44,560 nucleotides of DNA, from assembly GCF_000165125.1 (NCBI RefSeq), contig NZ_AEIU01000061.1:1-44560 (forward strand). The letters run 5' to 3'. The notes under the pieces were generated by a model that was given only the letters and a program-made list of their open reading frames with translations, made no database searches and was not told where the DNA came from. The position numbers were made by a program, and so were the translations under genes. This stretch comes from Vibrio caribbeanicus ATCC BAA-2122 (GTDB lineage Bacteria; Pseudomonadota; Gammaproteobacteria; Enterobacterales; Vibrionaceae). This document shows, piece by piece, positions 8,007 to 18,806 of this stretch (positions are counted from its first letter, which is position 1; every line of letters begins with the position of its first letter).

Positions 8007-8035
8007 ATAATAACTATTCTCATTTGCATAGTCAA
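8007..8035 (-). promoter_or_regulatory. ryhB promoter with overlapping Fur box
   Basis: On the minus strand, -35 TTGACT (8030-8035), a 17-bp spacer and -10 TATTAT (8007-8012): close to an ideal sigma-70 promoter. The spacer and -10 contain TGAGAAT-A-GTTATTA (8008-8022), matching 12 of 14 arm positions of the 7-1-7 Fur consensus TGATAAT-N-ATTATCA. Iron-loaded Fur bound here would block RNA polymerase directly. Confidence 0.85.
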
Positions 8036-8074
8036 CATCTAAATGAGAAAAAATCTCATTTAATTTTTTTGTTA

Positions 8075-8512
8075 TTAATCTAGTTGCTTTATAAAATAGA
8101 TACGCCCATCTAGAAGGTTGTGTTTTTCTTCATACTTTTCAATTAAATAACCATTTTTAATTAAGAGTCTCAGCATAGATGGAAACTGGTTACGTGATTT
8201 CACTTTAATTTTTTTGTAACCCTGCTCATAAGCCCACCTTTGCTGAGTATCTAACAATGCTTGTGCTATCCCTGCTTTTCTCGCTGATGAGGATACGCCT
8301 CCAAACCAGCTGTAGAACGTGGTATCATCGATCTGGTAACCCACTTTAAATCCAAGCATGTCGTTCCCTTTTTGTGCAACAAGAATAAGATGTTTTTTAT
8401 CTTTTAGACGTGCAGATAAGCTCTCAACGGTGTCTTTACTTGTAAATTCCGCAATCTGTTCCACAACTTGAACACATTCTTCCAATGTTCCGGGACGGCA
8501 TATAATACTCAT
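8075..8512 (-). CDS. GNAT-family N-acetyltransferase
   Basis: 145 residues with a single GNAT fold. The acetyl-CoA loop is RKAGIAQALLDTQQRWA (about residues 94-110, of the R/Q-x-x-G-x-G/A type). Preceding strands are DMLGFKVGYQ and TTFYSWFGGV. The C-terminal KVKSRNQFPSMLRLLIKNGYLI is the usual final helix-strand region. The substrate is unknown. I placed the start at the ATG at 8512; a TTG codon just before it is an alternative. GGGT lies about 10 nt before the ATG. It follows the hemB terminator in the same orientation, and its 3' side faces the ryhB promoter. Confidence 0.85.
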   Translation of the reverse strand: MSIICRPGTLEECVQVVEQIAEFTSKDTVESLSARLKDKKHLILVAQKGNDMLGFKVGYQIDDTTFYSWFGGVSSSARKAGIAQALLDTQQRWAYEQGYKKIKVKSRNQFPSMLRLLIKNGYLIEKYEEKHNLLDGRIYFIKQLD

Positions 8513-8526
8513 CAAATTTTACCCAT

Positions 8527-8556
8527 AAAAAAGGCCAGCCAATACTGGCTAGCCTA
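8527..8556 (-). terminator. hemB terminator
   Basis: Stem GGCTAGCCA / TGGCTGGCC (one mismatch) with a 4-nt loop, followed on the minus strand by TTTTTT. It lies within 20 bp of the hemB stop codon. Confidence 0.85.
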
Positions 8557-8573
8557 TGATATTTTGATTGGTG

Positions 8574-9626
<1,053 letters not shown>

Positions 9627-9771
9627 TTACTCCTTGTGTAGTGAAAGTGCTCAGTTGTCATCATATCATTCACCAGTATCGACACCAGATATAACCGTTT
9701 AAAATACAAAAAATGACCTTACGCTCACACTGGCGTATAATACTCGACAGTCAATAGATAAGAGAATAATC

Positions 9772-10533
9772 ATGATCGATACCCACGCCCACATTTATGC
9801 CGACGAATTCGATCAAGATCGCGATCAAATCATCACTCGAGCACTTGAGCAAGGTATTGACAAAATTTTAATGCCCAATATCGATATACACTCTATTGAA
9901 CCTATGCTCACTACGCAAGCGCTCTACCCGGATGTCTGCCACTCAATGATGGGACTACACCCTTGCTACGTGGATAATAATGTTAAAAAAAATCTTGAGA
10001 CCATTTACTCCTGGTTTGACAAACACTCTTTTATTGCTGTAGGTGAAATCGGCATCGACTTGTATTGGGATAAAACCTACCAAGCCGAACAAGAGAGTGC
10101 CTTTATTACTCAATTAAACTGGGCGAAGGAAATGTCTCTGCCTGTCGTTATTCATACTCGCGACTCCATCGAGGAAACATTGACTCTTCTGAGAAAAGAG
10201 CAAGATGGCTCACTTAGCGGAGTATTTCATTGTTTTGGTGGTAGTCTCGAACAAGCCAAAGCGATTAATGATTTGGGGTTTCACCTTGGTTTAGGGGGCG
10301 TATCGACCTTTAAAAATGGAGGCATGGATCAAGTCATTCCTCATCTTGACATCAACTATCTGATTCTTGAAACTGATTGCCCCTACCTCGCTCCGGTACC
10401 CCATAGAGGAAAGCGAAATGAGCCAGCCTATACCGCTCTCGTAGCCCAGCGAATTGCTGATCTACGTCAAGTCAGCGTCGAAGATATCGATACGCTAACA
10501 ACGCACAACGCCAGAAGGCTATTTTCTCTATAG
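9772..10533 (+). CDS. TatD-family metal-dependent hydrolase/DNase
   Basis: 253-residue TIM-barrel amidohydrolase. Metal ligands: HAH at residues 4-6 (MIDTHAHIYADEF), Glu in AVGEIGIDLYWD (about 93), His in PVVIHTRDS (about 129), His in GVFHCFGG (about 153), and Asp in LILETDCPYLAP (about 203). Members of this family have 3'-5' exonuclease or DNase activity, and proposed roles in DNA repair. It lies convergent to tatC, whereas E. coli tatD follows tatC on the same strand; I therefore leave the exact paralogue name open. AGAG precedes the ATG at 9772. Confidence 0.92.
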   Translation: MIDTHAHIYADEFDQDRDQIITRALEQGIDKILMPNIDIHSIEPMLTTQALYPDVCHSMMGLHPCYVDNNVKKNLETIYSWFDKHSFIAVGEIGIDLYWDKTYQAEQESAFITQLNWAKEMSLPVVIHTRDSIEETLTLLRKEQDGSLSGVFHCFGGSLEQAKAINDLGFHLGLGGVSTFKNGGMDQVIPHLDINYLILETDCPYLAPVPHRGKRNEPAYTALVAQRIADLRQVSVEDIDTLTTHNARRLFSL

Positions 10534-10592
10534 GGGGGAGTGATACCACTCTCCGAATAACCCAATAATAGTGACTTGTTAACCCTCAACCA

Positions 10593-11333
10593 TCAGGACT
10601 CAACATCCTGATCTTGTGGGCTATAAAAACGCGCGAAAAACAATCCTACCTCAAACAGCAAGCACATAGGCACAGCCAATAGCGTTTGTGAAATCATATC
10701 GGGGGGCGTTAGCATCATACCAACAACAAATGCTCCCACTATGATATAAGGGCGTTTCTCACTCAAGCTTTTAGCTGAAGTCGCCCCTGTCCAACACAGT
10801 AATATAATTGCGACGGGCACTTCAAAAGCAATCCCAAATGCAAGAAACAACGCAAGTACAAAATCGAGGTAACTCGATATGTCGGTGGCAAACTCAACTC
10901 CACCAAGCGATATCGTGGTAAAAAAGCCGAATACCAGTGGGAAAACCACAAAATAGGCAAAAGCAACACCGCAGTAGAAAAGTAAGGAGCTTGAGAACAA
11001 TAAGGGGATGATTAAGCGTCGCTCGTGTTGATAAAGGCCGGGAGCAACAAATGCCCATATCTGATACAAGATATAGGGGACAGATACAAATATCGCCGCA
11101 ACTAAGGTTAACTTGAGCGGCGTAAAAAAGGGAGACGCAACGTCCGTTGCAATCATGGTCGCCCCAGCAGGTAGCCGCTCAATCAAAGGCGCCGATACAA
11201 ACTCATAAATCGTATTAGAGAAATATACCATTGCCAGAAAAACCAATACCACTGCTGCAATGGCTTTCAGCAGACGGCTTCTGAGTTCCAACAAGTGGCT
11301 AATCAAAGGTTGAGTGTGCTCTGCAGAAGACAT
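10593..11333 (-). CDS. tatC: Sec-independent protein translocase TatC
   Basis: 246 residues and six transmembrane helices. TatC forms, with TatB, the inner-membrane receptor for twin-arginine signal peptides of folded proteins. The N-terminal [15 protein letters not shown] and the later [14 protein letters not shown] are the conserved family segments that contact the signal. The Glu in YQHERR is the known essential acidic residue region. A 63-bp gap separates it from tatB in the same run. A client is visible in this window: the multicopper oxidase at 43025-44407 begins with a twin-arginine signal. Confidence 0.97.
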   Translation of the reverse strand: MSSAEHTQPLISHLLELRSRLLKAIAAVVLVFLAMVYFSNTIYEFVSAPLIERLPAGATMIATDVASPFFTPLKLTLVAAIFVSVPYILYQIWAFVAPGLYQHERRLIIPLLFSSSLLFYCGVAFAYFVVFPLVFGFFTTISLGGVEFATDISSYLDFVLALFLAFGIAFEVPVAIILLCWTGATSAKSLSEKRPYIIVGAFVVGMMLTPPDMISQTLLAVPMCLLFEVGLFFARFYSPQDQDVES

Positions 11334-11396
11334 AAACGCCCCGTTTTAATTAAAATCGTCAAATACCTTGCGTTGAGTGATACCAGACGTCAGCAC

Positions 11397-11762
11397 TTAT
11401 TGGTTGTCATCTTTTGACTTGTGTATTGATGCGCGCTCACGCGTCTCAGGTTTATCTTCAGTATCATCAGCAGCGTAAGGCCGCTGCACCTCTTGTGCGG
11501 CTTGCTTGAGCTGCTCTAGGGACGATTGAACTTCAGAGGAGAGGTTTTTCATTCCCATTTGCTCAGCTTTTTTTAAATTCTCATGGAGCTCTTGTGTTTT
11601 GAGCTCGTGATTCAACTCATCTTTGACGCTGTTTGCCATGCTTTTCGCAGAGCGCACAAAGTTGACCACACTGCGAATGGCGTGAGGCAAGCGCTCTGGA
11701 CCTAAGACCACCAAACCGACCACAAAAATTAATACCAGCTCCCAGAAACCGATATCAAACAT
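11397..11762 (-). CDS. tatB: Sec-independent protein translocase TatB
   Basis: 121 residues. One N-terminal membrane helix ([21 protein letters not shown]), the conserved Glu8 and the GPERLP hinge lead into a long amphipathic helix ([20 protein letters not shown]) and a charged tail. TatB works with TatC in signal recognition. The start lies 3 bp after the tatA stop, so the genes are coupled. Confidence 0.96.
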   Translation of the reverse strand: MFDIGFWELVLIFVVGLVVLGPERLPHAIRSVVNFVRSAKSMANSVKDELNHELKTQELHENLKKAEQMGMKNLSSEVQSSLEQLKQAAQEVQRPYAADDTEDKPETRERASIHKSKDDNQ

Positions 11763-11765
11763 AGC

Positions 11766-12002
11766 TTAACTCTGCTCTTTATCTTTTTGAGTTTCGGATG
11801 TTGACGAGGTCTTTTTCTGCTCTATGTTGGGCTGCTCAAAGTCGGCGTCTTTTTTCTCTGTCTCTTCTTCTTTCATAGCCTTTTTGAAACCTTTTAGTGC
11901 ACTGCCCAAATCCCAACCGATGTTACGAAGCTTTTTTGTGCCAAAGAGCAACACTACAATAGCAACGATAATCAACAACTGAATAACACTTATACCACCC
12001 AT
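11766..12002 (-). CDS. tatA: Sec-independent protein translocase TatA
   Basis: 78 residues. The short N-terminal membrane helix ([20 protein letters not shown]), hinge [24 protein letters not shown] and acidic tail are diagnostic for TatA. It polymerises to make the export path for folded Tat substrates. GGGGGGAGTG provides a strong ribosome site before the ATG, as expected for the most abundant Tat component. It is preceded 29 bp upstream by ubiB. Confidence 0.97.
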   Translation of the reverse strand: MGGISVIQLLIIVAIVVLLFGTKKLRNIGWDLGSALKGFKKAMKEEETEKKDADFEQPNIEQKKTSSTSETQKDKEQS

Positions 12003-12031
12003 TTTTCACTCCCCCCAAATAACGATTCTGT

Positions 12032-13666
12032 CTAACGTCGATAAGCCTGCCAGCTCATCAACCAAAAAACCACACCACTCACGGCAGTGCCCAAGGACAG
12101 CAATTGGTGACTGCTATCTAGTAATATCGCTGAACATATAACCAAAGTCGCACCAATACCAAATAAAAACTTACCTGTTGCTTGCTGTTTTTTACTTGAG
12201 CGATAGCCTTGATAAAGCCTATCGATACGCTGGTTCATCATTTTACCCTGACGCAGTCCGTCGTACAGTAGCTCAGGCAGTTCTGGCAGTTTCTCTGCCC
12301 AAAATGGTGCTCTATCTTTTACCGCATTGATAAAAGCTTGAGGCCCAACTTGGTTCATCATCCACTCTTCGAGGAAAGGCTTTGCGGTTTGCCATAAATC
12401 AAGCTGTGGATAAAGCTGGCGGCCGAGCCCTTCTACATAAAGGAGCGTTTTTTGCAGCAGTACAAGCTGCGGCTGAACCTCCATATTAAAGCGTCTTGCG
12501 GTGTTGAATAGATTAAGAAGAACATGACCAAATGAAATTTCGCATAATGGCTTGGCAAAAATGGGCTCACACACCATGCGAATCGCAAACTCAAACTCAT
12601 CCACATTGGTATTACGCGGCACCCAATTTGATTCCACGTGAAGCTCAGCAACTCGCCGATAATTACGGTTGAAAAAAGCGAGAAAGTTCTCTGCAAGATA
12701 GCGTTTATCCTCACTATTTAGGGTACCGACTATGCCACAATCAAGCCCTATCCACAGTGGGTTATCTGGATTTTCATAAGAAACAAAAACATTTCCAGGG
12801 TGCATATCGGCGTGGAAAAAACTGTCACGAAACACTTGAGTAAAGAAGACACTCACCCCTCTCTCAGCAAGTAACTTCATGTTGGTTCCGTTGTCTACCA
12901 ACCCATCAATATCGGAAACTTGAATGCCATAAATTCGCTCCGATACCATCAAGCTCTCACTACTAAAGTCAGTATAAACTTCTGGGATATAAAGCTCTTG
13001 GCTACCTTCAAAGTTTCTTCTGAGTTGAATTGCGTTGGCGGCCTCTCTGCGCAAATCTAACTCGTCAAGTAGCGTTTTTTCATATTCGCGAACCACTTCC
13101 ACAGGCTTAAGTCGTCTGGCCTCTGGCAAAGCTTTTGCTACGATACGCGCCATGCGGTACATCAATTTCAAATCCGCATCAATCGCAGGACGTATATCTG
13201 GGCGAATCACCTTCAACACAACCTCTTGATTTGATTCACGTAGTGTCGCTGTGTGAACCTGTGCAATAGAAGCCGAAGCCAAAGGTTCAACACAAAAGTC
13301 ATCGAACCAAGTATCAATCGCACCACCGAGCGCTTGCTCGATTTGTGCTTTAGCCAATTGGCCATCAAAAGGAGAGACTTGGTCTTGTAACAGGGCTAAG
13401 GGATCAGCAATATGAGGAGGGAACAAGTCCCTTCGGGTCGACATCATCTGACCAAATTTGATCCATACTGGGCCAAGCTCTTGTAAAGCCAGTCTTAAGC
13501 GGTCCCCAAGTGGTTTATCAGGGTGTTTGTTTTTACACCAGAATAAACCTTTTCGAATTAATCGAGGCGCTTTCATCCACTGGTGATCAGGAAGGAGCTC
13601 ATCGAGGCCATACTCTAGCTGGACCCGAACGATGTGATACAAGCGTCGTAATTCAGAGGGCGTCAT
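12032..13666 (-). CDS. ubiB: Ubiquinone biosynthesis kinase-like protein UbiB
   Basis: 544 residues. Atypical kinase/ATPase of the ABC1/ADCK/UbiB family needed for ubiquinone synthesis, proposed to extract or present hydrophobic intermediates. The family's KxGQ motif is visible in [14 protein letters not shown] (about residue 70), with [12 protein letters not shown] (Ala-rich loop), VVLKVIRP (ATP Lys), DMHPGNVFV (catalytic loop) and [10 protein letters not shown] (DFG-like metal site). Two hydrophobic helices at the C-terminus (about 500-540) anchor it in the inner membrane. Its start overlaps the ubiJ stop by 4 bp. Confidence 0.96.
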
Positions 13667-14268
13667 AGGCGCTCCATCAGTTGCATCAACTTCACTTCTA
13701 AACGTGCGGCTTGACTTCGTACTTCATCAACCTGATCACAAAAATCGGCGACTTCAAGTGAAGCTGGCGCTACGCGCCACTCTTCTGTCAAAACCTCAGC
13801 GACTTGCTGTCGACTTTTTGCTGTTCGAGACAAAATGCGATCATTCAGTTGACTTACATTAAAGACCAAAGTGTGAGCCAAGGCATCACCAACAACTTTA
13901 GACAGCCATTCTTCAATGTCTGGTTTACTATCCACCAATAACTGAGAAAACTTTTGCGCGAGCTGAATATCGCCAGTTAACTCTAACTTATCTTGCTTAA
14001 TCAGTTGAGTGATTTTTGAGTGATCACGTAATTCTGGTAACACCATGATATTGAGTGATAAATAACAATCAGGCTCTCCTTCAAAACCACTTAGAACGTC
14101 AATTTGCTGACTGAACACAAACGTGAGCGTTTGGTTTAGCTCCTTTAAGTGAACTTGGAGTACCTTGCCCTGAAAACGTGTTAAACGACGTGTCAATTCA
14201 GGGTCGTCTTTAATTAAGGAGTTGAGTGCGGTTTCAATAACCGCTGTAATAAGGGGCTCAAATGGCAT
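13663..14268 (-). CDS. ubiJ: Ubiquinone biosynthesis accessory factor UbiJ
   Basis: 201 residues. The N-terminal half is an SCP2-type lipid-binding domain ([40 protein letters not shown]). The C-terminal part is a helical, coiled-coil-prone segment (about 160-200). UbiJ binds ubiquinone intermediates and, with UbiK, scaffolds the soluble Ubi complex. The gene lies 11 bp after ubiE and overlaps ubiB. The E. coli counterpart was formerly called yigP and overlaps an RNA element; I did not find direct evidence for such an RNA here. Confidence 0.93.
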   Translation of the reverse strand: MPFEPLITAVIETALNSLIKDDPELTRRLTRFQGKVLQVHLKELNQTLTFVFSQQIDVLSGFEGEPDCYLSLNIMVLPELRDHSKITQLIKQDKLELTGDIQLAQKFSQLLVDSKPDIEEWLSKVVGDALAHTLVFNVSQLNDRILSRTAKSRQQVAEVLTEEWRVAPASLEVADFCDQVDEVRSQAARLEVKLMQLMERL

Positions 14269-14279
14269 GATCCTACCCT

Positions 14280-15062
14280 TTAAAATTTAAACCCACGATG
14301 GAGTGCTACAATACCACCCGTCAAGTTATGATAACTGGTTTGCTCAAAGCCTGCACTTTCCATCATAGTCTTTAAAGTTTCCTGATCAGGATGCATACGA
14401 ATCGATTCGGCAAGATAGCGATAGCTTTCAGCATCATTAGCAACAAGTTGTCCCATTTTGGGTAAAAGATGAAAAGAGTACGCATCGTATACCTTTGAAA
14501 GTGGCTCAAAGACAGGTTTGGAAAATTCTAAAACCAGCAGTCTTCCACCGGGCTTTAATACACGAAACATAGAACGCAATGCTTTGTCTTTATCGGTCAC
14601 ATTACGCAGGCAAAAGCTAATGGTAATTGCGTCAAAATAGTCATCAGGAAACGGCAGTTCTTCAGCGTTCGCCTGAACATAGTGGACGTTACCGACAATC
14701 CCTGTATCACGTAGCTTATCGCGCCCAACATTGAGCATAGAGTTATTGATGTCGGCCAGAATGACATGGCCTTTTTCACCTACTATGCGAGAAAATTTGG
14801 CAGTAAGATCGCCCGTACCACCACCAAGGTCCAGCACCTTTTGTCCAGAGCGAACCCCACTACAATCGATGGTAAAGCGTTTCCACAATCTGTGAATACC
14901 AACAGACATCAAATCATTCATAATGTCGTATTTAGCAGCAACAGAGTGGAACACCTCCGCAACCTTAGCCACTTTTTCTTCTTTAGCAACGGTGTGGAAG
15001 CCAAAGTGCGTGGTTTCGTTTGCTTCGACCGCTGTTGTTGATTGCTCGCTTTTATCCGTCAT
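14280..15062 (-). CDS. ubiE: Demethylmenaquinone/2-methoxy-6-polyprenyl-benzoquinol methyltransferase
   Basis: 260 residues. A SAM-dependent C-methyltransferase used in both ubiquinone and menaquinone synthesis. Motif I is [16 protein letters not shown] (about residues 77-92). Other signatures are [17 protein letters not shown] near the N-terminus, [20 protein letters not shown] (about 148-167) and the C-terminal [14 protein letters not shown]. It is the first gene of the ubiE-ubiJ-ubiB-tatABC run; rmuC lies 56 bp upstream on the same strand. Length is within the family range. Confidence 0.97.
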   Translation of the reverse strand: MTDKSEQSTTAVEANETTHFGFHTVAKEEKVAKVAEVFHSVAAKYDIMNDLMSVGIHRLWKRFTIDCSGVRSGQKVLDLGGGTGDLTAKFSRIVGEKGHVILADINNSMLNVGRDKLRDTGIVGNVHYVQANAEELPFPDDYFDAITISFCLRNVTDKDKALRSMFRVLKPGGRLLVLEFSKPVFEPLSKVYDAYSFHLLPKMGQLVANDAESYRYLAESIRMHPDQETLKTMMESAGFEQTSYHNLTGGIVALHRGFKF

Positions 15063-15118
15063 TGTGGTTCCTCTTTAATCAGTGCGTTAAATTGATACGA
15101 CTTGAGCACTGTTGCCTG

Positions 15119-16666
15119 CTAGTTTACTTTATCCGTATCCGGATGTCTTTCAACCTCGGCATCATTTTTATCGATAGAATAGGTTTGATCAGGTTGAGAC
15201 GAAACACTTTGCAAAACCTTGTCAGAAATCGATTTCTTGATATCAACCCCTAGTTGCTTAAAGCTCTCGGCTTGACGAATGGCATTACCACGCCCAGACA
15301 CCAATTTATTCATCGCGCCTTGATAATTTTGATTGGCTTTGTCCAAAGCCCCGCCGAGCCCTTCCATATCATCAACAAATAAACGCAATTTGTCGTATAG
15401 TTTGCTGGCACGCTCAGCGATGACCTGTGCGTTTTGATTTTGACGTTCATTTCGCCATAAGTTATCAATGGTACGTAAGGCAACCAGTAAAGTGGTTGGG
15501 CTAACCAAAATAATATTTTGCTCCATCGCATCTTTCACCAAGCTCGGATCTGCCTGAATAGCCACTTGGAAAGCAGGCTCAACGGGAATAAACATTAAAA
15601 CATAGTCAAGGCTCTCTATCCCCTTGAGCTGATGATAATCTTTCTGAGATAGTTGTTTTATATGATTCCTTATTGATAGTAAGTGTTCACTTAGTGCTTT
15701 TTCACGTTGCAAGTCAGTGTCGGCATTAAAAAAACGTTCATACGCCACCAGCGCCATTTTTGAATCGACAACAACCTGTTTGTCTTGCGGTAAGTAAACA
15801 ATCACATCTGGCTGAAAACGCTTACCAGCGTCGTTTTGTAAACTCACTTGGGTTTGATATTCATGTCCTTCCCGAAGCCCAGATTCTGCAAGAACCCGTG
15901 CCAAGACAACTTCTCCCCAATTGCCCTGCTGCTTATTATCTCCTTTAAGCGCTTGAGTGAGATTCAGCGCTTCTTGAGTCATCTGCTCATTCAGTTTTTG
16001 TAAACTTTTTATTTCGTGGACTAATGTATGACGCTCTTTGGCTTCCTGATTAAAGCAATCATTAACTTGCTTTTTAAACCCTTCTAGCTGCTCTTTGAGT
16101 GGAGACAGCAAACCATCGAGACTCTGACGGTTATGTTGATCAACCTTCGCCGTTTTTGTCTCCAGCATTTGATTAGCGAGATGCTCAAACTGCTGCTTAA
16201 GACGTTCCTCAGCTTGCTCAAGTAACTGTAGTTTCTCTTGGCTGGCTTTTTCTTCTTGTTCACGACGTGCGGTTTGCTCAAGCAGTTGTGCTTCGAGTTG
16301 AAACTTTTGTTCGCGAATAACCTCTAGCTCATCAGCAAACTGCTGGCGCTCCTGTTTAATCGACTCCAAGTGGCGTAACTTCTCAACTACGGCCATTAAT
16401 TTGCCATGAGCTTGCTTAAGTTCATAAGCAGATTTATCTCGTTCATCATCAAGCTCATCAAGTTGCTGCTGCGCATCACTCAATTGTTGCTGTAAATGAG
16501 TGATCTGAGTCTGTGATAATTGTTGAGTGGACTCTAGTTGCTGTTTCAAAAGCTGATTACTCAGCAACATTCTTTGTTTAACCCACCAGCCAATAACACC
16601 TGCACCGATCAGCGAGCCCATAATTCCGCTTAATAAAGCGCTTTGACTGTCAAGAATCCATTGCAT
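15119..16666 (-). CDS. rmuC: DNA recombination protein RmuC
   Basis: 515 residues. An N-terminal membrane helix (about 10-30), a long Gln/Glu-rich coiled coil (about 35-230), then the conserved RmuC domain (about 240-450), a predicted PD-(D/E)XK-like nuclease fold: GNWGEVVLARVLAESGLREGHEY, DVIVYLPQDKQVVVDSKMAL and VEPAFQVAIQ. The family limits inversions between short inverted repeats and has been linked to phage defence. A variable acidic tail follows from about 480. In vibrios and enterics rmuC sits beside ubiE, as here. Confidence 0.95.
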   Translation of the reverse strand: MQWILDSQSALLSGIMGSLIGAGVIGWWVKQRMLLSNQLLKQQLESTQQLSQTQITHLQQQLSDAQQQLDELDDERDKSAYELKQAHGKLMAVVEKLRHLESIKQERQQFADELEVIREQKFQLEAQLLEQTARREQEEKASQEKLQLLEQAEERLKQQFEHLANQMLETKTAKVDQHNRQSLDGLLSPLKEQLEGFKKQVNDCFNQEAKERHTLVHEIKSLQKLNEQMTQEALNLTQALKGDNKQQGNWGEVVLARVLAESGLREGHEYQTQVSLQNDAGKRFQPDVIVYLPQDKQVVVDSKMALVAYERFFNADTDLQREKALSEHLLSIRNHIKQLSQKDYHQLKGIESLDYVLMFIPVEPAFQVAIQADPSLVKDAMEQNIILVSPTTLLVALRTIDNLWRNERQNQNAQVIAERASKLYDKLRLFVDDMEGLGGALDKANQNYQGAMNKLVSGRGNAIRQAESFKQLGVDIKKSISDKVLQSVSSQPDQTYSIDKNDAEVERHPDTDKVN

Positions 16667-16799
16667 AATAAGGAGTTAAATATTTAATATGAGATACATT
16701 TAATGGTATTTTACTACTGGATAAATGTCCAGATTAACCACTTTTTCTCGCATTTTTCGTCTTCACTTTTTCTCGCCAAACTTGGCTTGGAGGTATGTA

Positions 16800-17711
16800 A
16801 TGAATGAGCGTCGTGCATTAGGTTTAGGCCTATGTGCTGTCCTTTTATGGTCAACTGTTGCCACCGCATTTAAATTAACTTTACAAGAGTTTTCCCCAAT
16901 CCAGATGCTAGCTGTGGCCATTATGGTTTCTGCGGGGGTTTTGCTTACCCTGTGTCTGATACAGAAAAAAGGACAGCAAATCATTCGAACCTTTATCTCA
17001 AAGCCTTATTACTACCTTTTATTGGGGCTTATCAACCCGCTCGCCTACTACCTTATCCTATTCAAAGCGTATGACCTTCTCCCTGCATCACAAGCCCAGT
17101 CAATTAACTACAGTTGGGCCATCACCTTAACATTGATGGCTGCTGTCTTCTTAGGCCAAAAGATACGTAAACAGGACTGGATTGCCTGCAGCATTAGCTA
17201 CCTTGGAGTCATTGTCATCGCAACCCAAGGCGACATTATTGGTCTTAAATTTGACAGCCCACTGGGCGTGAGTTTAGCGCTGTTCTCGACACTGCTTTGG
17301 GCCGGCTATTGGATTTTGAATACCAAAAATACCGCCGATCCCATTGTCACTGTGCTGCTTGGTTTCATGGTAGCTTTGCCCTTTGCATGGGGATTAGTCA
17401 TCTTTGAAGATGAAAACTGGTCGAAAATAAGTCTGAGCGGCTGGCTCGCCGTTACCTATGTGGGGTTATTTGAGATGGGTATTACTTTCGTATTATGGCT
17501 TGGCGCACTGAGACTAACTCAGAATACGGCGCGGATCAGTAATTTGATTTTTATCTCTCCATTTTTGTCTCTCATTTTACTCTCCAATATCATCGGTGAG
17601 CCCATACATGCAGCCACAGTGGCCGGCCTGATCTTTATCATTGTGGGTTTGGTCATACAGCAAATGAAGCGTTCAGATCGAAATTCGCATGACTTATCAG
17701 AGCCCTCTTAA
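16800..17711 (+). CDS. DMT-superfamily (EamA) transporter
   Basis: 303-residue inner-membrane protein with about ten hydrophobic segments arranged as two EamA repeats, as in drug/metabolite exporters. The substrate is unknown. The open frame begins at 16725, but GGAGGT lies 5 nt before the ATG at 16800 (MNERRALGLGLCAVLLWSTV). The 25 upstream codons do not look like a membrane-protein start, so I chose 16800. The first helix has the familiar LLWSTVATAFKL. It is divergent from rmuC and convergent with the HDOD gene, only 7 bp from its stop. Confidence 0.9.
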   Translation: MNERRALGLGLCAVLLWSTVATAFKLTLQEFSPIQMLAVAIMVSAGVLLTLCLIQKKGQQIIRTFISKPYYYLLLGLINPLAYYLILFKAYDLLPASQAQSINYSWAITLTLMAAVFLGQKIRKQDWIACSISYLGVIVIATQGDIIGLKFDSPLGVSLALFSTLLWAGYWILNTKNTADPIVTVLLGFMVALPFAWGLVIFEDENWSKISLSGWLAVTYVGLFEMGITFVLWLGALRLTQNTARISNLIFISPFLSLILLSNIIGEPIHAATVAGLIFIIVGLVIQQMKRSDRNSHDLSEPS

Positions 17712-17718
17712 CCCTTAA

Positions 17719-18543
17719 CTAAGCTAACTCGGCCGCCAGCTCTCTGCCTTGCCCTCTTACTTTATCGACCTCTGCAGCTGCATCAGAGGGAAGATTCAGG
17801 GCTTGGGCAGGTTTGCTTTGCGCAAGAAAAGTTTGTTTTCCTTCATCTCCCTCTATTTCATCCCAGTGTAAATGAATATCTCTAGCGAGATATAGAAGGC
17901 AAGCTAGGTGTTTGGAGTTAACGGCCTTACTCGGGCAATTCACGTGTGCGATAGCGTCAACCAGTCGATTCGGAAACTTCCAAGTTTCTGCTAAAGCCGC
18001 ACCAAGCGCCTGGGCATCAACATCAAGTAGCTCTTTTTGTACTTTAGCAATCCCCTCACCATTGTCAGCTCGGCGTTGAATTTCCAAAGCGATTTCAGGC
18101 TCTAGTGTGTGGATCATTAGTTCACCGATGTTATGCAGAACCCCACTGGTAAAGGCTTCATTAGGGTCTATATCGACGTCTTTCGCAATCGCACTGGCAA
18201 TCATGGCAATCTCGAAACAATTTGACCAATACTCTTTGAGATCTAATGTGTCTATTTTGGGGAAACTTCCGGCGACGATGGAAGAAGATATCAGATTGCG
18301 CAGAGGGCTAACACCCACCCTAATGACTGCTTCGTGAATATTAGAGATCCCTTTTACGCTCCCAAATTGGGCAGAATTTGCTAAGCGAAGAACCCGAGCA
18401 AGTAAGACCTGATCCATCGCCATTTTCTTGGCCAACTCATCAAAATCAACAGCGTCACGATTGACCATTTCCAGTAGCTCTTGGAGCACACTTTCAATTC
18501 GTGGTAGTTCATTGATTCGAGAAATTAATCCTTGCTGCCCCAT
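17719..18543 (-). CDS. HDOD-domain signalling protein
   Basis: 274 residues. The HDOD domain (about residues 10-210) is a catalytically dead relative of HD phosphohydrolases used in signalling. Recognisable pieces are LPRIESVLQELLEMVNRD, LLARVLRLANSAQFGS, INEAV-like NIHEAVIRVGVSPLRNLI, and GVLHNIGELMI. Output and partners are unknown; such proteins are linked to motility, secretion or cyclic-di-GMP networks in other bacteria. I chose the ATG at 18543 (AGGAG 9 nt before it) over a TTG 36 bp further upstream. Confidence 0.88.
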   Translation of the reverse strand: MGQQGLISRINELPRIESVLQELLEMVNRDAVDFDELAKKMAMDQVLLARVLRLANSAQFGSVKGISNIHEAVIRVGVSPLRNLISSSIVAGSFPKIDTLDLKEYWSNCFEIAMIASAIAKDVDIDPNEAFTSGVLHNIGELMIHTLEPEIALEIQRRADNGEGIAKVQKELLDVDAQALGAALAETWKFPNRLVDAIAHVNCPSKAVNSKHLACLLYLARDIHLHWDEIEGDEGKQTFLAQSKPAQALNLPSDAAAEVDKVRGQGRELAAELA

Positions 18544-18806
18544 AGCCGTATGCTCCTGTCTTGATTCTACCTTATACAACTAAGTGTAGTACTATTGATT
18601 CAATTATTATTAGCTCAAAAGTAAGACTCTCACACCATCCCTGTCATCCTTTTCAAGTCACTCACAGATACTAAGCTCGCACAAGAGTAATTTTTCCTAT
18701 AAAAATCACATCGAAAAACTGACAATTATATTATTTTCAATAAGTTATACAAATAAACCCGACTCTAAGATACAGTAGATAATCAACCGTGGATCGGGAT
18801 ACAAGG

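Noticed and set aside
18544-18806. Cobalamin riboswitch or sigma-54 promoter in front of eutB
   Set aside because: No B12-box or -24/-12 GG-GC elements were seen in this gap.
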